Below, in pieces: positions 1 to 8,943 of a stretch of 64,000 nt of DNA (within the stretch, counting starts at the first letter, position 1; each line of letters starts with the position of its first letter). The stretch lies in contig NZ_LT629750.1 of the NCBI RefSeq assembly GCF_900105125.1, positions 2,232,001 through 2,296,000 of the forward strand, in the 5' to 3' direction. The notes under the pieces were generated by a model, which was given only the letters and a program-made list of their open reading frames with translations, was not told where the DNA came from and made no database searches. Source of the DNA: Bradyrhizobium canariense. Its GTDB lineage: Bacteria > Pseudomonadota > Alphaproteobacteria > Rhizobiales > Xanthobacteraceae. Both the position numbers and the translations under genes were made by a program.

Positions 1-956
1 TAATCCTGAATGCGCGCCAAAACTTGCTTGGCGCTGCCAACAAGCGCCGTGCCCGGCCCATGACGAACCAGACCGATACCCGCCCAAAGATTGGGCGCAA
101 TTTCAAGCTCCCGCAAATCCTTGGGCTTACGTCCGCCGTGCAACGCTGACATGCGCTGCTGACCGATGGAATCGATGCCCGTGACATAGGCTTGAGCGCC
201 AGCGATCGCCTTCTCGTCCATGTGGTCGTAGATATCTTGCGCTGCGGCCCATGCCGCCTCTTCGGTCTCGCGCACGATAACATAAAGCCGGATGCCAAAG
301 CTGATCTTGCCGGCCCGGCCATGGCTTGCTGCGAGAGCTTTAACCGCGCGAACTTTTACCTCAGCCTGTTCCGGCGTTTCGCCCCACGAGAGATATGTAT
401 CGATATGCTTGGCGGCCACCTCATAGGCCGCCGGCGAGGACCCCGCAAACCAGAGAGGCACATGAGGCCGCTGTACGGGCGGTAGCGGAACGCCGGCATC
501 GACGACGTGGATGTGACGCCCCTTGAAATTGACCGTTTCGCCGCGCAACAGGGCGCTCAGCACAGTCAAATATTCATCGGTGTAGGCGTAACGCTCGTCG
601 TGACTGAGATGTACGCCGTATTGCGCCATCAACTTGGCATCGCCGTTGACGATGTTCACTCGTAGCCTGCCCTTCGAGAACTGATCGAAAGTCGTGATCA
701 TCTTGGCCAGCAGCGTCGGTGACAGCAGCGGGGGATGCGCGGCGATGAGGTGCTGGAAGTTATCGGTATAGGGAATGAGCGACGCCCCCTGAATCCAGGC
801 GTCGTGCGAACCGGTTGCAAGCAACGCACCGGTGTAGCCGAGATGATCGACCGCGCGCGCCAATTGCTGAAAGTAAGCGTAACTGAGCTTGCGCGCACCA
901 TCGGAGCGCCAGGGATAGCGGCCGTCGGGGCCGGTGAGATACCAGAGAACTTCCAC
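1..956 (-). CDS. SsuD-like LLM-class flavin-dependent monooxygenase (3' end outside window)
   Basis: About 318 N-terminal codons of a luciferase-like FMNH2-dependent monooxygenase of the alkanesulfonate monooxygenase type. The protein begins VEVLWYLTGPDGRYPW and shows the family features of SsuD: an HLGYTGALLATG segment, a FDQFSKGRLRVNIVNGD segment and, near the cut end, the LVGSAKQVLARI helix. The start is taken as GTG at 956, because GAAGAGG lies six bases upstream and no better start fits. It is the last gene of a long minus-strand operon, 29 bases after the binding-protein gene. Family role: oxygenolytic C-S cleavage of a sulfonate with reduced flavin supplied in trans; no flavin reductase is seen in the window. 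The substrate is unknown. The C-terminus is not in the window. Confidence 0.85.
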   Translation of the reverse strand, partial: MEVLWYLTGPDGRYPWRSDGARKLSYAYFQQLARAVDHLGYTGALLATGSHDAWIQGASLIPYTDNFQHLIAAHPPLLSPTLLAKMITTFDQFSKGRLRVNIVNGDAKLMAQYGVHLSHDERYAYTDEYLTVLSALLRGETVNFKGRHIHVVDAGVPLPPVQRPHVPLWFAGSSPAAYEVAAKHIDTYLSWGETPEQAEVKVRAVKALAASHGRAGKISFGIRLYVIVRETEEAAWAAAQDIYDHMDEKAIAGAQAYVTGIDSIGQQRMSALHGGRKPKDLRELEIAPNLWAGIGLVRHGPGTALVGSAKQVLARIQD

Positions 957-985
957 GGCAAACCTCTTCGTCGAGTGAGGGGACT

Positions 986-1858
986 TCAGGCGGCGGCAGA
1001 AAAATGGGTGGGATCGACAGTATCGGCCACATCGATGCTGCGCGGTATCAGACCGAACTTGGCAAAGATGTTTGCGTGGGCCTGCTGCTCGGCGAGAAAG
1101 CCTGCGTCCGGCGCCTCTACGCCCCAGGGACGCGAGGTGAGCGCGAGCAGCCAATCGTCAGCGGAGTTTCCATTAAGCCCGGCAAGCAGCGCCGCCGCTT
1201 CGCGCGGATTCGCCGCAGTCGCCTGATCCGAGTCGATCAGCGCGTTGAGCAACGCGCGTACCGCGTCCGGTCGATCGCCGAGCACTTCACGCAACCCCCA
1301 GTAAACGGAGCGGTTGGAAAATGCTGCACCGGGCGCCGCAAGCACACGCGTCGGCACTTTGCCGGCAATCTGCGAGTAGAGCGGATCGGTTGCAACGATT
1401 GCGTCGAGCAGCCCTTCAAGAAAGGCGTCCTTGGCCGTGGCGGGAATGATTTCAGCGGCGCGAACGTCGTTCCATCGAAGACCCGCCGCATCGAGTTCTG
1501 CCGCCAGGAATTGTGTGTGCCAGGAAATCGGCATCAGCCCGATCCCCTTTCCCTTGAGATCGGAAAGGCTACAAATGCCGGATGCTTCGCGTACCAGCAA
1601 CCCGCCACGTTCCGGACGCGGCCCGGACATGCCGAAAACCGCCGCCGCAAGCCCTTCCGCCCCGGCCAGGATCGGTGGCGTCGCGCCGGTACCTGCAAGA
1701 TGCAACACCCCGGCCTTCAGCAGCGGAATGGTTTGCGAGCCGGCGCCGTAAACAAAAAACCTCAGACCCGCCTCGCGCAGCGCCGCTACGGCGCTCGGCC
1801 TGCGCGCGAGGATGGACAGCGACAGATTTTGGGGGTGAGCTCCGACAACCAGCGTCAC
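986..1858 (-). CDS. SsuA/NMT1-like substrate-binding protein without a signal peptide
   Basis: A 290-residue protein with the fold signature of sulfonate/nitrate/taurine ABC binding proteins: an N-terminal strand into GSQTIPLLKAG, a LAGTGATPPILAGAEGL ligand-loop region, and SLSDLKGKGIGLM in the first lobe. The odd point is the N-terminus. The protein starts directly in the mature domain (MTLVVGAHPQNLSL) with no hydrophobic leader and no Tat or lipoprotein motif, and its ATG overlaps the stop of the upstream ferredoxin gene by four bases, which leaves no room for a leader. It should therefore stay in the cytoplasm unless exported another way. No ATPase or permease of the SsuBC type lies in this operon. 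A cytoplasmic binding or enzyme role is possible; the function is unknown. Confidence 0.8.
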   Translation of the reverse strand: MTLVVGAHPQNLSLSILARRPSAVAALREAGLRFFVYGAGSQTIPLLKAGVLHLAGTGATPPILAGAEGLAAAVFGMSGPRPERGGLLVREASGICSLSDLKGKGIGLMPISWHTQFLAAELDAAGLRWNDVRAAEIIPATAKDAFLEGLLDAIVATDPLYSQIAGKVPTRVLAAPGAAFSNRSVYWGLREVLGDRPDAVRALLNALIDSDQATAANPREAAALLAGLNGNSADDWLLALTSRPWGVEAPDAGFLAEQQAHANIFAKFGLIPRSIDVADTVDPTHFSAAA

Positions 1859-2220
1859 GAGATAGCTCCTTCACGAGAGATGGATGGGGGCGACGGCTGC
1901 AGCCGTTCGTCCGGCGGCGCGATTTCGGTTACGAGATCGCGGATGAGCGCCTTCTTGGGAAGCGGCGCCAAAGTGGTCACACCTTCCTTGAGGCGGACCG
2001 TGCAGGCGTAATCGACCTTGCCGTCAATCAGCATCATGCACTCCTTGCAGGCATTGGCGTTGATACAGGCGAAGCGGAATGCGAGCGACGGATCGGATTC
2101 ACGGCGCAGCGCCCGCAAGCCATCGAGCACCGACTGGCCCGGTTCGAATGCGACGTCGAAGGACTGCACGCGCGGCGTTTCAGCCGGCGTGCCCCGCTGG
2201 ATCGCGAGCGTTGCCTTCAT
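1855..2220 (-). CDS. 2Fe-2S ferredoxin-like protein (SdhB/FrdB N-terminal domain only)
   Basis: A 121-residue protein matching only the plant-type ferredoxin half of succinate dehydrogenase/fumarate reductase iron-sulfur subunits. Four cysteines (C52, C58, C61, C73) stand in the spacing expected for a [2Fe-2S] cluster. The C-terminal [4Fe-4S]/[3Fe-4S] domain of normal SdhB/FrdB (about 230-250 residues) is absent. The ATG overlaps the stop of the flavoprotein gene (ATGA), and a GGGAGGG ribosome site precedes it. It is inferred to carry electrons to or from the adjacent FrdA-like flavoprotein. Without a 3Fe-4S centre or membrane anchor it cannot be an ordinary quinone-linked SDH/FRD. Confidence 0.8.
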   Translation of the reverse strand: MKATLAIQRGTPAETPRVQSFDVAFEPGQSVLDGLRALRRESDPSLAFRFACINANACKECMMLIDGKVDYACTVRLKEGVTTLAPLPKKALIRDLVTEIAPPDERLQPSPPSISREGAIS

Positions 2221-3908
2221 GCTACATCCCTCCCCGCCAGCGGCGCGCTTCGGCTGAGATGGAGCCGCCCTTCAATGAGCGCAACGATCTGGTTGACGCG
2301 CCATGCGCCATCATCCAGGCCTGGATGGTCCTCTCGCTGGTGCGCGCCGCGGCTTTCGGTTCGGGCAAGCGCCGCCACGACGACGGACTGCGCGACCAGC
2401 AACATGTTGCGAAGGTCGAGCCAATCGGCCAGTACGGGATCGAATCCATCGGCGGACGAGACCGGCGTGTGGCCGATCTCCCTGGTCAGCCGCGCCAACC
2501 CATCAACGGCCGCGCGGAGTTTTTCGTCGCTGCGAAACGGCCCCACTTTCTCGGCCATCAACGCCTGCAATTCCGCAACCGTGGCCGCCATGTTCGGCGC
2601 ATCCCGACGTTTAGCGCTGCGCAGCAGATCGACCGCGGGGCGTGCGGCATCCGCCGACCAAACTCCGCTGCCCTTGGACGCGCGACGCGCCGCGCTATGG
2701 CCTGCCCGCGCACCAAACACGAAAGCTTCCGTGATGGCATTGCCCGACAGCCGGTTGGCACCGTTGGCTCCCCCTACGGCCTCACCACAGGCGTAAAGTC
2801 CTGCAACCCTTGTCTCAAGCGCGTCATCCACGCGAATGCCCCCCATATGATAATGCGCGATCGGCGCGACCTCGACCGGCTGACGCGCAAGATCGATCCC
2901 GTTCGCGGCAAGCCGATCCACCACCGGTCCGAAGGCGCGGCGCATCTCCGCCTCGGGCACGTGCTGGAAGCTGAGATAAGCACCCCCGGCAGGACTGCCG
3001 CGGCCCGCCTCGACCTCCTTGGTGATGGCGTAGGTGGCAAGATCACGCGTCAGCACATAGTTGCCATCGCTGCGTCTGTCGCGCGTGGCATAGTCCTCTT
3101 CGAACTCCCGCATCTCGCCATTCAGCAGCCTGCCCCCGAGCTTGTAACGGAATGGGTCCCACATGATCGGGTCCATGCCGACAAGCCGCGGCGCCAGATG
3201 TCCGATCGGGAAGAACTGCACGAACTCCATGTCGATGAGTTCGGCGCCGGCGCGCAGCGCGAGCGCATAGCCGTCGCCGCCCATATTGGCCGACGCACTG
3301 TTGCGCCGATAAAGCCGGGTCAACCCTCCGGTCGCGATCACGACGGCCTTGGCAGCGATCGTCACCACGTGTCCGGTCGGCAAATGAAGCGCCGTTGCGC
3401 CGCAAGCTTCGCCGTCGCGGACAGCGATATCGATGATGGCAAGGTCGCCGACCCGACGAATGCCGTTTGATCCGTTCAGCTGCGTTCGCAACGTCCGCGA
3501 AACAGCGGGCCCCGTGGAGAGGAAATCCACATAGACACAGCGCGGCCGGTCATGGCCAGGAGCCTGCGCCTGCTTGATGTGATCGTCTTCGCGCGCCCAG
3601 CCGACTTTCCAGGCATCCATCTCACGAATGCGTCGCGGACCATCCTCGCATACCAGGGCGGCAAGGCGCTGGTCGCAAAGGCCGCGACCGGCGGCAAGCG
3701 TATCCGAGAGATGATATTCCCAGTGATCGGGAGTTTGCTCCCCGAGCGCCGCGGCGACGGTCATTTGCGCCATGACGGTCGCGCCGCCCCGCCCGATCAA
3801 ACTGCGATCGACAAGAATGACCGAGGCGCCGCTGCGCTCTGCCTCGAGTGCGGCATACATGCCGGCGCCGCCGGCGCCGATAACCAGAACATTTGTCTCA
3901 AGATGCAT
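2217..3908 (-). CDS. FAD-dependent flavoprotein of the fumarate reductase/succinate dehydrogenase (FrdA/AprA) family
   Basis: A 563-residue flavoprotein. The N-terminal GAGGAGMYAALEAE dinucleotide-binding motif, the GRGGATVMAQ segment, AKAVVIATGGLTRLY, the HYHMGGI motif of the substrate/capping region, and the C-terminal GACGEAVGGANGANRLSGNAI FAD signature (read as YACGEAVGG...ANRLSGNA) are all visible. The start is ATG 3908 rather than GTG 3929, because AGGAG sits nine bases before it. The gene is coupled to the 2Fe-2S gene downstream and follows the livF-like gene by 30 bases. Chemistry is probably a two-electron C-C, C-S or sulfur redox step. Pairing with an importer and an SsuD-like enzyme hints at organosulfur or dicarboxylate substrates, but this is inference. 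Confidence 0.85.
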   Translation of the reverse strand: MHLETNVLVIGAGGAGMYAALEAERSGASVILVDRSLIGRGGATVMAQMTVAAALGEQTPDHWEYHLSDTLAAGRGLCDQRLAALVCEDGPRRIREMDAWKVGWAREDDHIKQAQAPGHDRPRCVYVDFLSTGPAVSRTLRTQLNGSNGIRRVGDLAIIDIAVRDGEACGATALHLPTGHVVTIAAKAVVIATGGLTRLYRRNSASANMGGDGYALALRAGAELIDMEFVQFFPIGHLAPRLVGMDPIMWDPFRYKLGGRLLNGEMREFEEDYATRDRRSDGNYVLTRDLATYAITKEVEAGRGSPAGGAYLSFQHVPEAEMRRAFGPVVDRLAANGIDLARQPVEVAPIAHYHMGGIRVDDALETRVAGLYACGEAVGGANGANRLSGNAITEAFVFGARAGHSAARRASKGSGVWSADAARPAVDLLRSAKRRDAPNMAATVAELQALMAEKVGPFRSDEKLRAAVDGLARLTREIGHTPVSSADGFDPVLADWLDLRNMLLVAQSVVVAALARTESRGAHQREDHPGLDDGAWRVNQIVALIEGRLHLSRSAPLAGRDVA

Positions 3909-3938
3909 CGCGGCTTTCTCCTGCACCACCCGCAGCCA

Positions 3939-4661
3939 TCATGCCGCAAACTCCGTAGGCGCAACACCGAGATATGCATCAACGATGGCCGGCGATTTCG
4001 CCAATTCCTCGGCCGGCCCCTCCAGTACGATCCGGCCGCCGTCGAGAACATAACCGCGCTTGGCAAGCGCCAGCGCCTTGCGCGCATTCTGCTCGACGAG
4101 CAGCATCGTCAGGCCCTGCTGGTTCAGTTCCCGCAGCAGCGTGAATATTTCGGAGACGATCAGCGGGGCAAGCCCCATCGACGGCTCATCCAGTAGCAGC
4201 ACACGAGGGCCGGCCATCAAGGCACGGCCGATAGCGAGCATCTGTTGCTCTCCACCGGACAACAGACCGGCCGGCTGCCGCCGGCGTTCCTTCAGACGCG
4301 GGAAACGATTATAGACCGCGGCGAGCGTTTCCTTTACGTCCCCCCGCTTGCGGCCGTATGCACCGACCAGCAAATTCTCTTCTACACTGAGCGGCGCCAC
4401 AACCTGTCTGCCTTCCGGCACGAGTGACAGGCCTGCGCGCACGATGCGCTCGGCCGGACGTCCACCGATGGCCGCGCCGTCCAGCCGAACCGTGCCGCCC
4501 GACGGCCGCAACAGTCCCGCCACTGCGTTAAGCAGCGTGGTCTTGCCGGCGCCATTGGCGCCAACGACCGTGACGATTTCGCCGGCACCGACGTGCAGCG
4601 ACACATCCTTCAACACGGCGGGGCCGCCATAACCTGAGGAAAGCCCGGCAATCTCAAGCAT
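3939..4661 (-). CDS. Branched-chain amino acid-type ABC transporter ATPase, LivF-like
   Basis: A 240-residue ABC ATPase with Walker A GANGAGKTT, signature LSGGEQQML, Walker B VLLLDEPSMGLAP and the H-loop region LLVEQNA, the pattern typical of LivF. The start ATG 4661 is preferred over the upstream in-frame ATG 4685, because family members begin with MLEI and the gene then overlaps the livG-like gene by only eight bases. It forms a complete HAAT-type importer with the next four genes (LivG, LivM, LivH, LivK). The substrate is unknown; amides, dicarboxylates and organosulfur compounds are also carried by this family. Confidence 0.93.
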   Translation of the reverse strand: MLEIAGLSSGYGGPAVLKDVSLHVGAGEIVTVVGANGAGKTTLLNAVAGLLRPSGGTVRLDGAAIGGRPAERIVRAGLSLVPEGRQVVAPLSVEENLLVGAYGRKRGDVKETLAAVYNRFPRLKERRRQPAGLLSGGEQQMLAIGRALMAGPRVLLLDEPSMGLAPLIVSEIFTLLRELNQQGLTMLLVEQNARKALALAKRGYVLDGGRIVLEGPAEELAKSPAIVDAYLGVAPTEFAA

Positions 4662-5418
4662 CTTCGGCTCCCAGATAGGCTTCAATCACTCTCGGATTGG
4701 CGCGTACCTCCTCCGGCTTGCCGGAAGCGATCGAACTGCCCTGATTGAGAACGTGAATCTCGTCGCAGACGCTCATCATCAGATCCATGTCATGCTCCAC
4801 CAGCAGCACGGTGACGCCGAGGGCGGGCAGGCCTGCAATCAGGTCACGTAGCGATGTGCGCTCGCCATGGGTCATGCCGGCGGCAGGCTCATCGAGCAGC
4901 AGGAGCCGCGGCTCGGATGCCAGTGCGCGGGCGATCTCCACCCGCCGACGATCGCCGTAGGACAAATCTCCGGCCAGCGTGCTGGCGTGCTGACCGATGC
5001 CGACCTTTCGAAGCAATTCCACCGCGCGGGCGTGGCGGTCGAGTTCGATCCGCCTCAATCGCGGAAGGCGCAGCAGGATGTCGAACGGGCCGGCCGAAGG
5101 CGCGTGCAGAGCAAGAGTCACGTTCTGTCCAGCGGTCAACTCCGGAATCAGGCGGATGTGCTGAAACGTGCGGGAGACACCGCGTCGCGCAAGCGTGTTC
5201 GCCGGAACCCCCTGGATCGGCAGGCCGTCCAGCAACACAGCGCCTTTGGTTGGCGCGTCAACACCGCTGATGACGTTCATCAGCGTGGTCTTGCCCGAGC
5301 CGTTGGGTCCGATCAGCCCGATCACCGCCCCAGCTGGCACGGAAAACGACACGTCCGACAGCGCCGCAACGCCGCCAAAGCGGCGTGAAACATCCTTCAA
5401 CTCAAGAAGCGGGATCAC
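4654..5418 (-). CDS. Branched-chain amino acid-type ABC transporter ATPase, LivG-like
   Basis: A 254-residue ABC ATPase: Walker A GPNGSGKTT, signature LSYGDRRRVEIARAL, Walker B LLLLDEPAAGMTHGE and switch region LLVEHDMDLMM, all typical of LivG. The longer open frame that starts at 5595 runs antisense-like into the permease gene and is not used. The GTG at 5418 overlaps the permease stop (GTGA) and has GGAGGG seven bases upstream; GTG 5421 is an alternative. Second ATPase of the five-component importer. Confidence 0.92.
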   Translation of the reverse strand: MIPLLELKDVSRRFGGVAALSDVSFSVPAGAVIGLIGPNGSGKTTLMNVISGVDAPTKGAVLLDGLPIQGVPANTLARRGVSRTFQHIRLIPELTAGQNVTLALHAPSAGPFDILLRLPRLRRIELDRHARAVELLRKVGIGQHASTLAGDLSYGDRRRVEIARALASEPRLLLLDEPAAGMTHGERTSLRDLIAGLPALGVTVLLVEHDMDLMMSVCDEIHVLNQGSSIASGKPEEVRANPRVIEAYLGAEDA

Positions 5419-6257
5419 CACGCGGCCCTCCGCCGCAGCAACGTTGGCAGCGATGCGACGCCAGTCGGCAGGAACACCACCGCCCCGAGCATGGTGGCGC
5501 CGACGAGAATCTCGCGCATCTGGGCGGAAAAGCGCAGCGCTTCCGGCAAGACAGTGAGAATGGTCGCTCCAATCACGGGGCCGGCGATATTCCATGCGCC
5601 GCCCAGTACCGGCGCGATCACGCTATCGACGCTGCGCAGGAATCCGAAATCGCCGGGCGCGACGAACATGTTGAGGTGGGCGGCCAGTCCGCCGCCAAGA
5701 CCGGCGATGGCCCCCGAGGCGGTAAAGATCGCAAGCTTAAGGCGTGCAACATCGTGACCTGCAGTCGAAACCACCAGTTCATCGGCAGCGACCGCGCGCA
5801 TTCGCTCGCCGATCGAGGAGTTGCGCACTGCCCACACAAGATAGATGACGAGTACGAGCAGCAGCGCGAGTTGCCAGGTCTCGGTGAGTTTCGGGATGCC
5901 GAAGACTCCGAGCGCGCCGCCGGTCACCGAATCCCAGTTCAGCGCAATGATTCGAATGACCTCGGTGAAAGCAAGTGTCGCCATGGTGAAGTAGTCGCCG
6001 CGCAGCCGCAGCACGAGCGAACCAAGGCCGAAAGCCGCGAGAGACGCAGCCGCAACGGCGGCGGTCAGCGCCGGTGCGAAGCTCCAGCCCTGCTGCATGG
6101 TGAGCCAGATCGAGAGATAAGCTCCGATCGCCATCAAACCACCCGTCGCCAGCGAAAAGAGATTGACGCCGAGCAGCAGAAAACAGCCGAACGCAAGCAC
6201 GGAGTTGAGCAAGCAGAGATCGATGACGTTGTGATACGCGTAAAAGAACTCGATCAC
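5415..6257 (-). CDS. Branched-chain amino acid-type ABC transporter permease, LivM-like
   Basis: A 280-residue inner-membrane protein with eight to nine hydrophobic segments. It has the LivM hallmark ISGAIAGLGGGLAAHL (here TASGAIAGLGG) and the EAA-like loop RAVAADELVVSTAGHDVARLKL. It is coupled by ATGA overlap to the LivH-like gene upstream and by GTGA overlap to the LivG-like gene downstream. Pairs with LivH to form the translocation channel. Confidence 0.92.
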   Translation of the reverse strand: MIEFFYAYHNVIDLCLLNSVLAFGCFLLLGVNLFSLATGGLMAIGAYLSIWLTMQQGWSFAPALTAAVAAASLAAFGLGSLVLRLRGDYFTMATLAFTEVIRIIALNWDSVTGGALGVFGIPKLTETWQLALLLVLVIYLVWAVRNSSIGERMRAVAADELVVSTAGHDVARLKLAIFTASGAIAGLGGGLAAHLNMFVAPGDFGFLRSVDSVIAPVLGGAWNIAGPVIGATILTVLPEALRFSAQMREILVGATMLGAVVFLPTGVASLPTLLRRRAAW

Positions 6258-7135
6258 GCGCGTTTTGTCTCACGCGTCGCGAACAGGCCGGTCGGCCTCG
6301 TCAGCAGGATCAGCAGCACAAGTCCAAATCCAACCGCATCGCGGTAACCCGAGCCGATGGCGACCACGCTCGCAACTTCGACAAGCCCGAGCAGCACCCC
6401 ACCGACAAGCGCGCCCAGGACATTGCCGAGGCCACCGAGGATGAGCACCGTCAAACCCTTAAGCAAAATGCTGTCGCCCATGAATGGCGACACCGACTGG
6501 AACAGCAGCGACCATAACACGCCCGCTCCGCCCGCCAGCGCGCCGGAGATAAAGAACGTTACCAGCCTGACCTTGTCGACAGGCACGCCGACAAGACGCG
6601 CAACGGTTTCGCTGAAGGCCACTGTGCGAATGGCCCGCCCTAGATTCGTAAATCGCAAAAGTGCGGCAAGTGCGATCACCATGACAAGCGCCGCGCCGAC
6701 AGCAACGATTTGTAAAAGCTGCAGCCGTGCTCCCATCAGTTCGATCGCGGCCCCCGCAAGGGCGTTATCCGGGTAGCGCACGACCTCCGTGCCGAACACT
6801 TCCTGCGCGAGACCGATGAGCATACGGGCGAGTGCGAGGCTGCCGACCATGCCCATCCAGCGATGCGCCCCGCGCCGCTGCAGCGGCCGGAACACCAGCA
6901 CCTCGCTCAGTACACCGAGCAGGCCCGCGGCGGCGGCCGCGGCGAGGATCGCGAGGGGCAAGGGCAGCGCCAGCGTGCGCACGACCTCCAACCCCACATA
7001 AGCGCCCCACATGAAGACCGCGCCCTGCGACAGATTGAGGACATTCATGACGCCGAAGACAAGCGTAAAGCCGATGGCGAAAACGGCGTAAACGGCCCCT
7101 AGCGACAGGCCGTTCACCAGTTGCTGCAAAAGCAT
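6254..7135 (-). CDS. Branched-chain amino acid-type ABC transporter permease, LivH-like
   Basis: A 293-residue inner-membrane permease starting MLLQQLVNGLSLGAVYAVFAIGFTLVFGV, the standard LivH N-terminus, with about eight transmembrane segments. The loop RFTNLGRAIRTVAFSETVARLVGV and the GGLGNVLGALVGGVLLGLVE segment are conserved in the family. It lies seven bases after the binding-protein gene and is translationally coupled to the LivM-like gene. Confidence 0.93.
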   Translation of the reverse strand: MLLQQLVNGLSLGAVYAVFAIGFTLVFGVMNVLNLSQGAVFMWGAYVGLEVVRTLALPLPLAILAAAAAAGLLGVLSEVLVFRPLQRRGAHRWMGMVGSLALARMLIGLAQEVFGTEVVRYPDNALAGAAIELMGARLQLLQIVAVGAALVMVIALAALLRFTNLGRAIRTVAFSETVARLVGVPVDKVRLVTFFISGALAGGAGVLWSLLFQSVSPFMGDSILLKGLTVLILGGLGNVLGALVGGVLLGLVEVASVVAIGSGYRDAVGFGLVLLILLTRPTGLFATRETKRA

Positions 7136-7142
7136 GATGGAT

Positions 7143-8300
7143 TCAGCTTGTCACGGCCGCGACGAAGACCTTGTTGCCGCCATCGCCGATCAGCACCTTC
7201 GGCTGCACCGTCGCATCGCGATCTGCCGACCATCCGAACCGCCCGAGCACTCCTTCGAAATCGCTGATCGATGCGAGCTTGTCGCGCACGAGCTTGCCGT
7301 TCGTCACATCGTCGGCGCGCCGGATGGCTTCGGCGAGAAGATAGGCCGCATCGTAACCTTGGGCCGCATAAATATCCGGTGTTGAGCCGTAACGCGCCCG
7401 ATAGGATGTAACGAAAGCTTTGCTACGAGGACTGTCGTAATCCGCATACCACGCCGCGCCGACGATGATTCCGTTCGCCGCCGGGCCCGCCAGTTCGAAC
7501 AGCTTGGCCGATATGTTGGCATTGCAGCCAATGAACACGATCTTGCTGTCGAAGCCAAGGTGGCGCGCTTGCCGTAAAATGGCTGCAGCCTCCTCGGCGA
7601 GTGTACCAAGGATGATGGCGTCGGGTTTTTGCTCGCGTATCTTGGTGAGCTGTGCGGAAAAATCGACGTCGCCGTGCTGATAGCTCTCGACATCGACTTG
7701 CTCAAGACCAAGATCCGCCACGGCTTTCTTCTGCACGTCATGCGCCCCGCGCGTGAGCGCATCGTCGAGTCCGTAGATCAAAGCGACTTTCTTGATTCCG
7801 TGCTTTTGCACGGCATAGCGCAACACGGTTGGGAACACCTGATCTTCTGGAATGCTGGTGCGAAAGATGTAGTCGCCGATCCTGGTGAGATTCGGCGCTG
7901 TGTTCGAGCTTGCGATGACCGGTATGTTTGCCTGTTGCGCGATCGGATCGGCAGCAAAAGCGGAATTAGACAAAGTCGGCCCCAGGATCGCAACGACTTT
8001 GTCCTGGCGAATGAGACGCTGAAAAATATTGACGGTCTGACCGCGATCGGCGCCATCGTCCGCATGGATTGCTTCCAGCTTTATGCCATTTAAAGCGTTC
8101 GCAGAATTGATCTCGGCAAAGGCCAACTCGATTGCCTGTTTCTGCTGGGTACCGTAGAGGGCGGCCGATCCTCCGGTCGTCGACTGAACGAGACCGATCC
8201 TCGCGACGCGCTCGTCTCGCGCGAATACCGCTGAGCCGGACAACGCCGCAGCACCACCGAGAGCCAAAACCGTGCGGCGGGAAAGGGTAATGGAAACCAT
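7143..8300 (-). CDS. Periplasmic LivK/AmiC-type substrate-binding protein with a Tat-like leader
   Basis: A 385-residue type I periplasmic binding protein (Peripla_BP_6). The start ATG 8300 gives an N-terminal leader with SRRTVLALGGAAALSG, a twin-arginine-like motif followed by a hydrophobic core and cleavage near FARDE; the ORF extends further upstream but that part has no leader character. The mature domain has RIGLVQSTTGGSAALYG, AILGPTLSNSAFAADPIAQQANIPVI and a C-terminal lobe AAQGYDAAYLLAEAI, all standard for LivK-like proteins. It is first in the nine-gene operon, so the promoter should lie in the 640-base gap upstream. Ligand unknown. Confidence 0.92.
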   Translation of the reverse strand: MVSITLSRRTVLALGGAAALSGSAVFARDERVARIGLVQSTTGGSAALYGTQQKQAIELAFAEINSANALNGIKLEAIHADDGADRGQTVNIFQRLIRQDKVVAILGPTLSNSAFAADPIAQQANIPVIASSNTAPNLTRIGDYIFRTSIPEDQVFPTVLRYAVQKHGIKKVALIYGLDDALTRGAHDVQKKAVADLGLEQVDVESYQHGDVDFSAQLTKIREQKPDAIILGTLAEEAAAILRQARHLGFDSKIVFIGCNANISAKLFELAGPAANGIIVGAAWYADYDSPRSKAFVTSYRARYGSTPDIYAAQGYDAAYLLAEAIRRADDVTNGKLVRDKLASISDFEGVLGRFGWSADRDATVQPKVLIGDGGNKVFVAAVTS

Positions 8301-8943
8301 GTCTGATCCTCTACACAAGACGTAACGTTGGCCGGAGAGCCTTTGTGTAGGAGCCGCGAAAACCAAGTCAAGCAATCGAAATAAAACAAGATGAACTTCC
8401 AAACATCTCGCCCAAATGAGAACGTTCGATCTGACCGACAGGAATTTCGTGCAAGTTTTCTGCGCCGCAAAAATCCCTGTTGCGGGCCAACGTCATCAAG
8501 TCAAATAACCACGCGTCTCCTGGGGCGATCGACGGCACATCGACAACGAACCGAGATGTCAGTGAGAGCGAAATGAAAAAACTGCCAACCAAGAAGATCG
8601 CACGAATCCTTGGACGCCCGCTTGTTTCGATCACCGCGGTGGCCGCTCAAATCGACCTGCCAATCGAATAGGATCGGTATCGCCTGGTGCTTGTTCGCAA
8701 TGCGGGGATGCCGGATCAGCGTATTCGCATTGAGCCATAGACTTGAACAAAAGTATTAATCAGCGGCGTTGCGCACTGGCAAACGGTCAAAACCTTCCAC
8801 CCTCGCGCATTGCACGAGAAACTTAAGCTCTCGTCCCTGCATTTTACGCAATTGCCAGACGCCAGCCGTTGCCCGCAAATGAAGCGTAAACGGCTGCATC
8901 AGCGATCTCGCAGCCGCTCGACCATACCATTCGAGGCTGCTTC
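8301..8943. other. Divergent intergenic region, no supported gene
   Basis: 643 bases between the leftward binding-protein operon and the rightward ABC operon, so it should hold two divergent promoters. Short open frames occur on both strands (for example a 32-codon plus-strand frame beginning near 8572), but none has a convincing ribosome site or recognisable sequence. No long inverted repeat was seen. Confidence 0.5.

Noticed and set aside
1004..2011. Long plus-strand frames opposite the first operon (and similar long frames opposite most genes)
   Set aside because: Arg-rich antisense shadows of well-supported genes, a common effect of high third-position GC.
8480..8671. Plus-strand open frame of 63 codons in the divergent gap, with an inner 32-codon frame
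   Set aside because: No good ribosome site, no recognisable sequence, and it overlaps minus-strand frames equally long.
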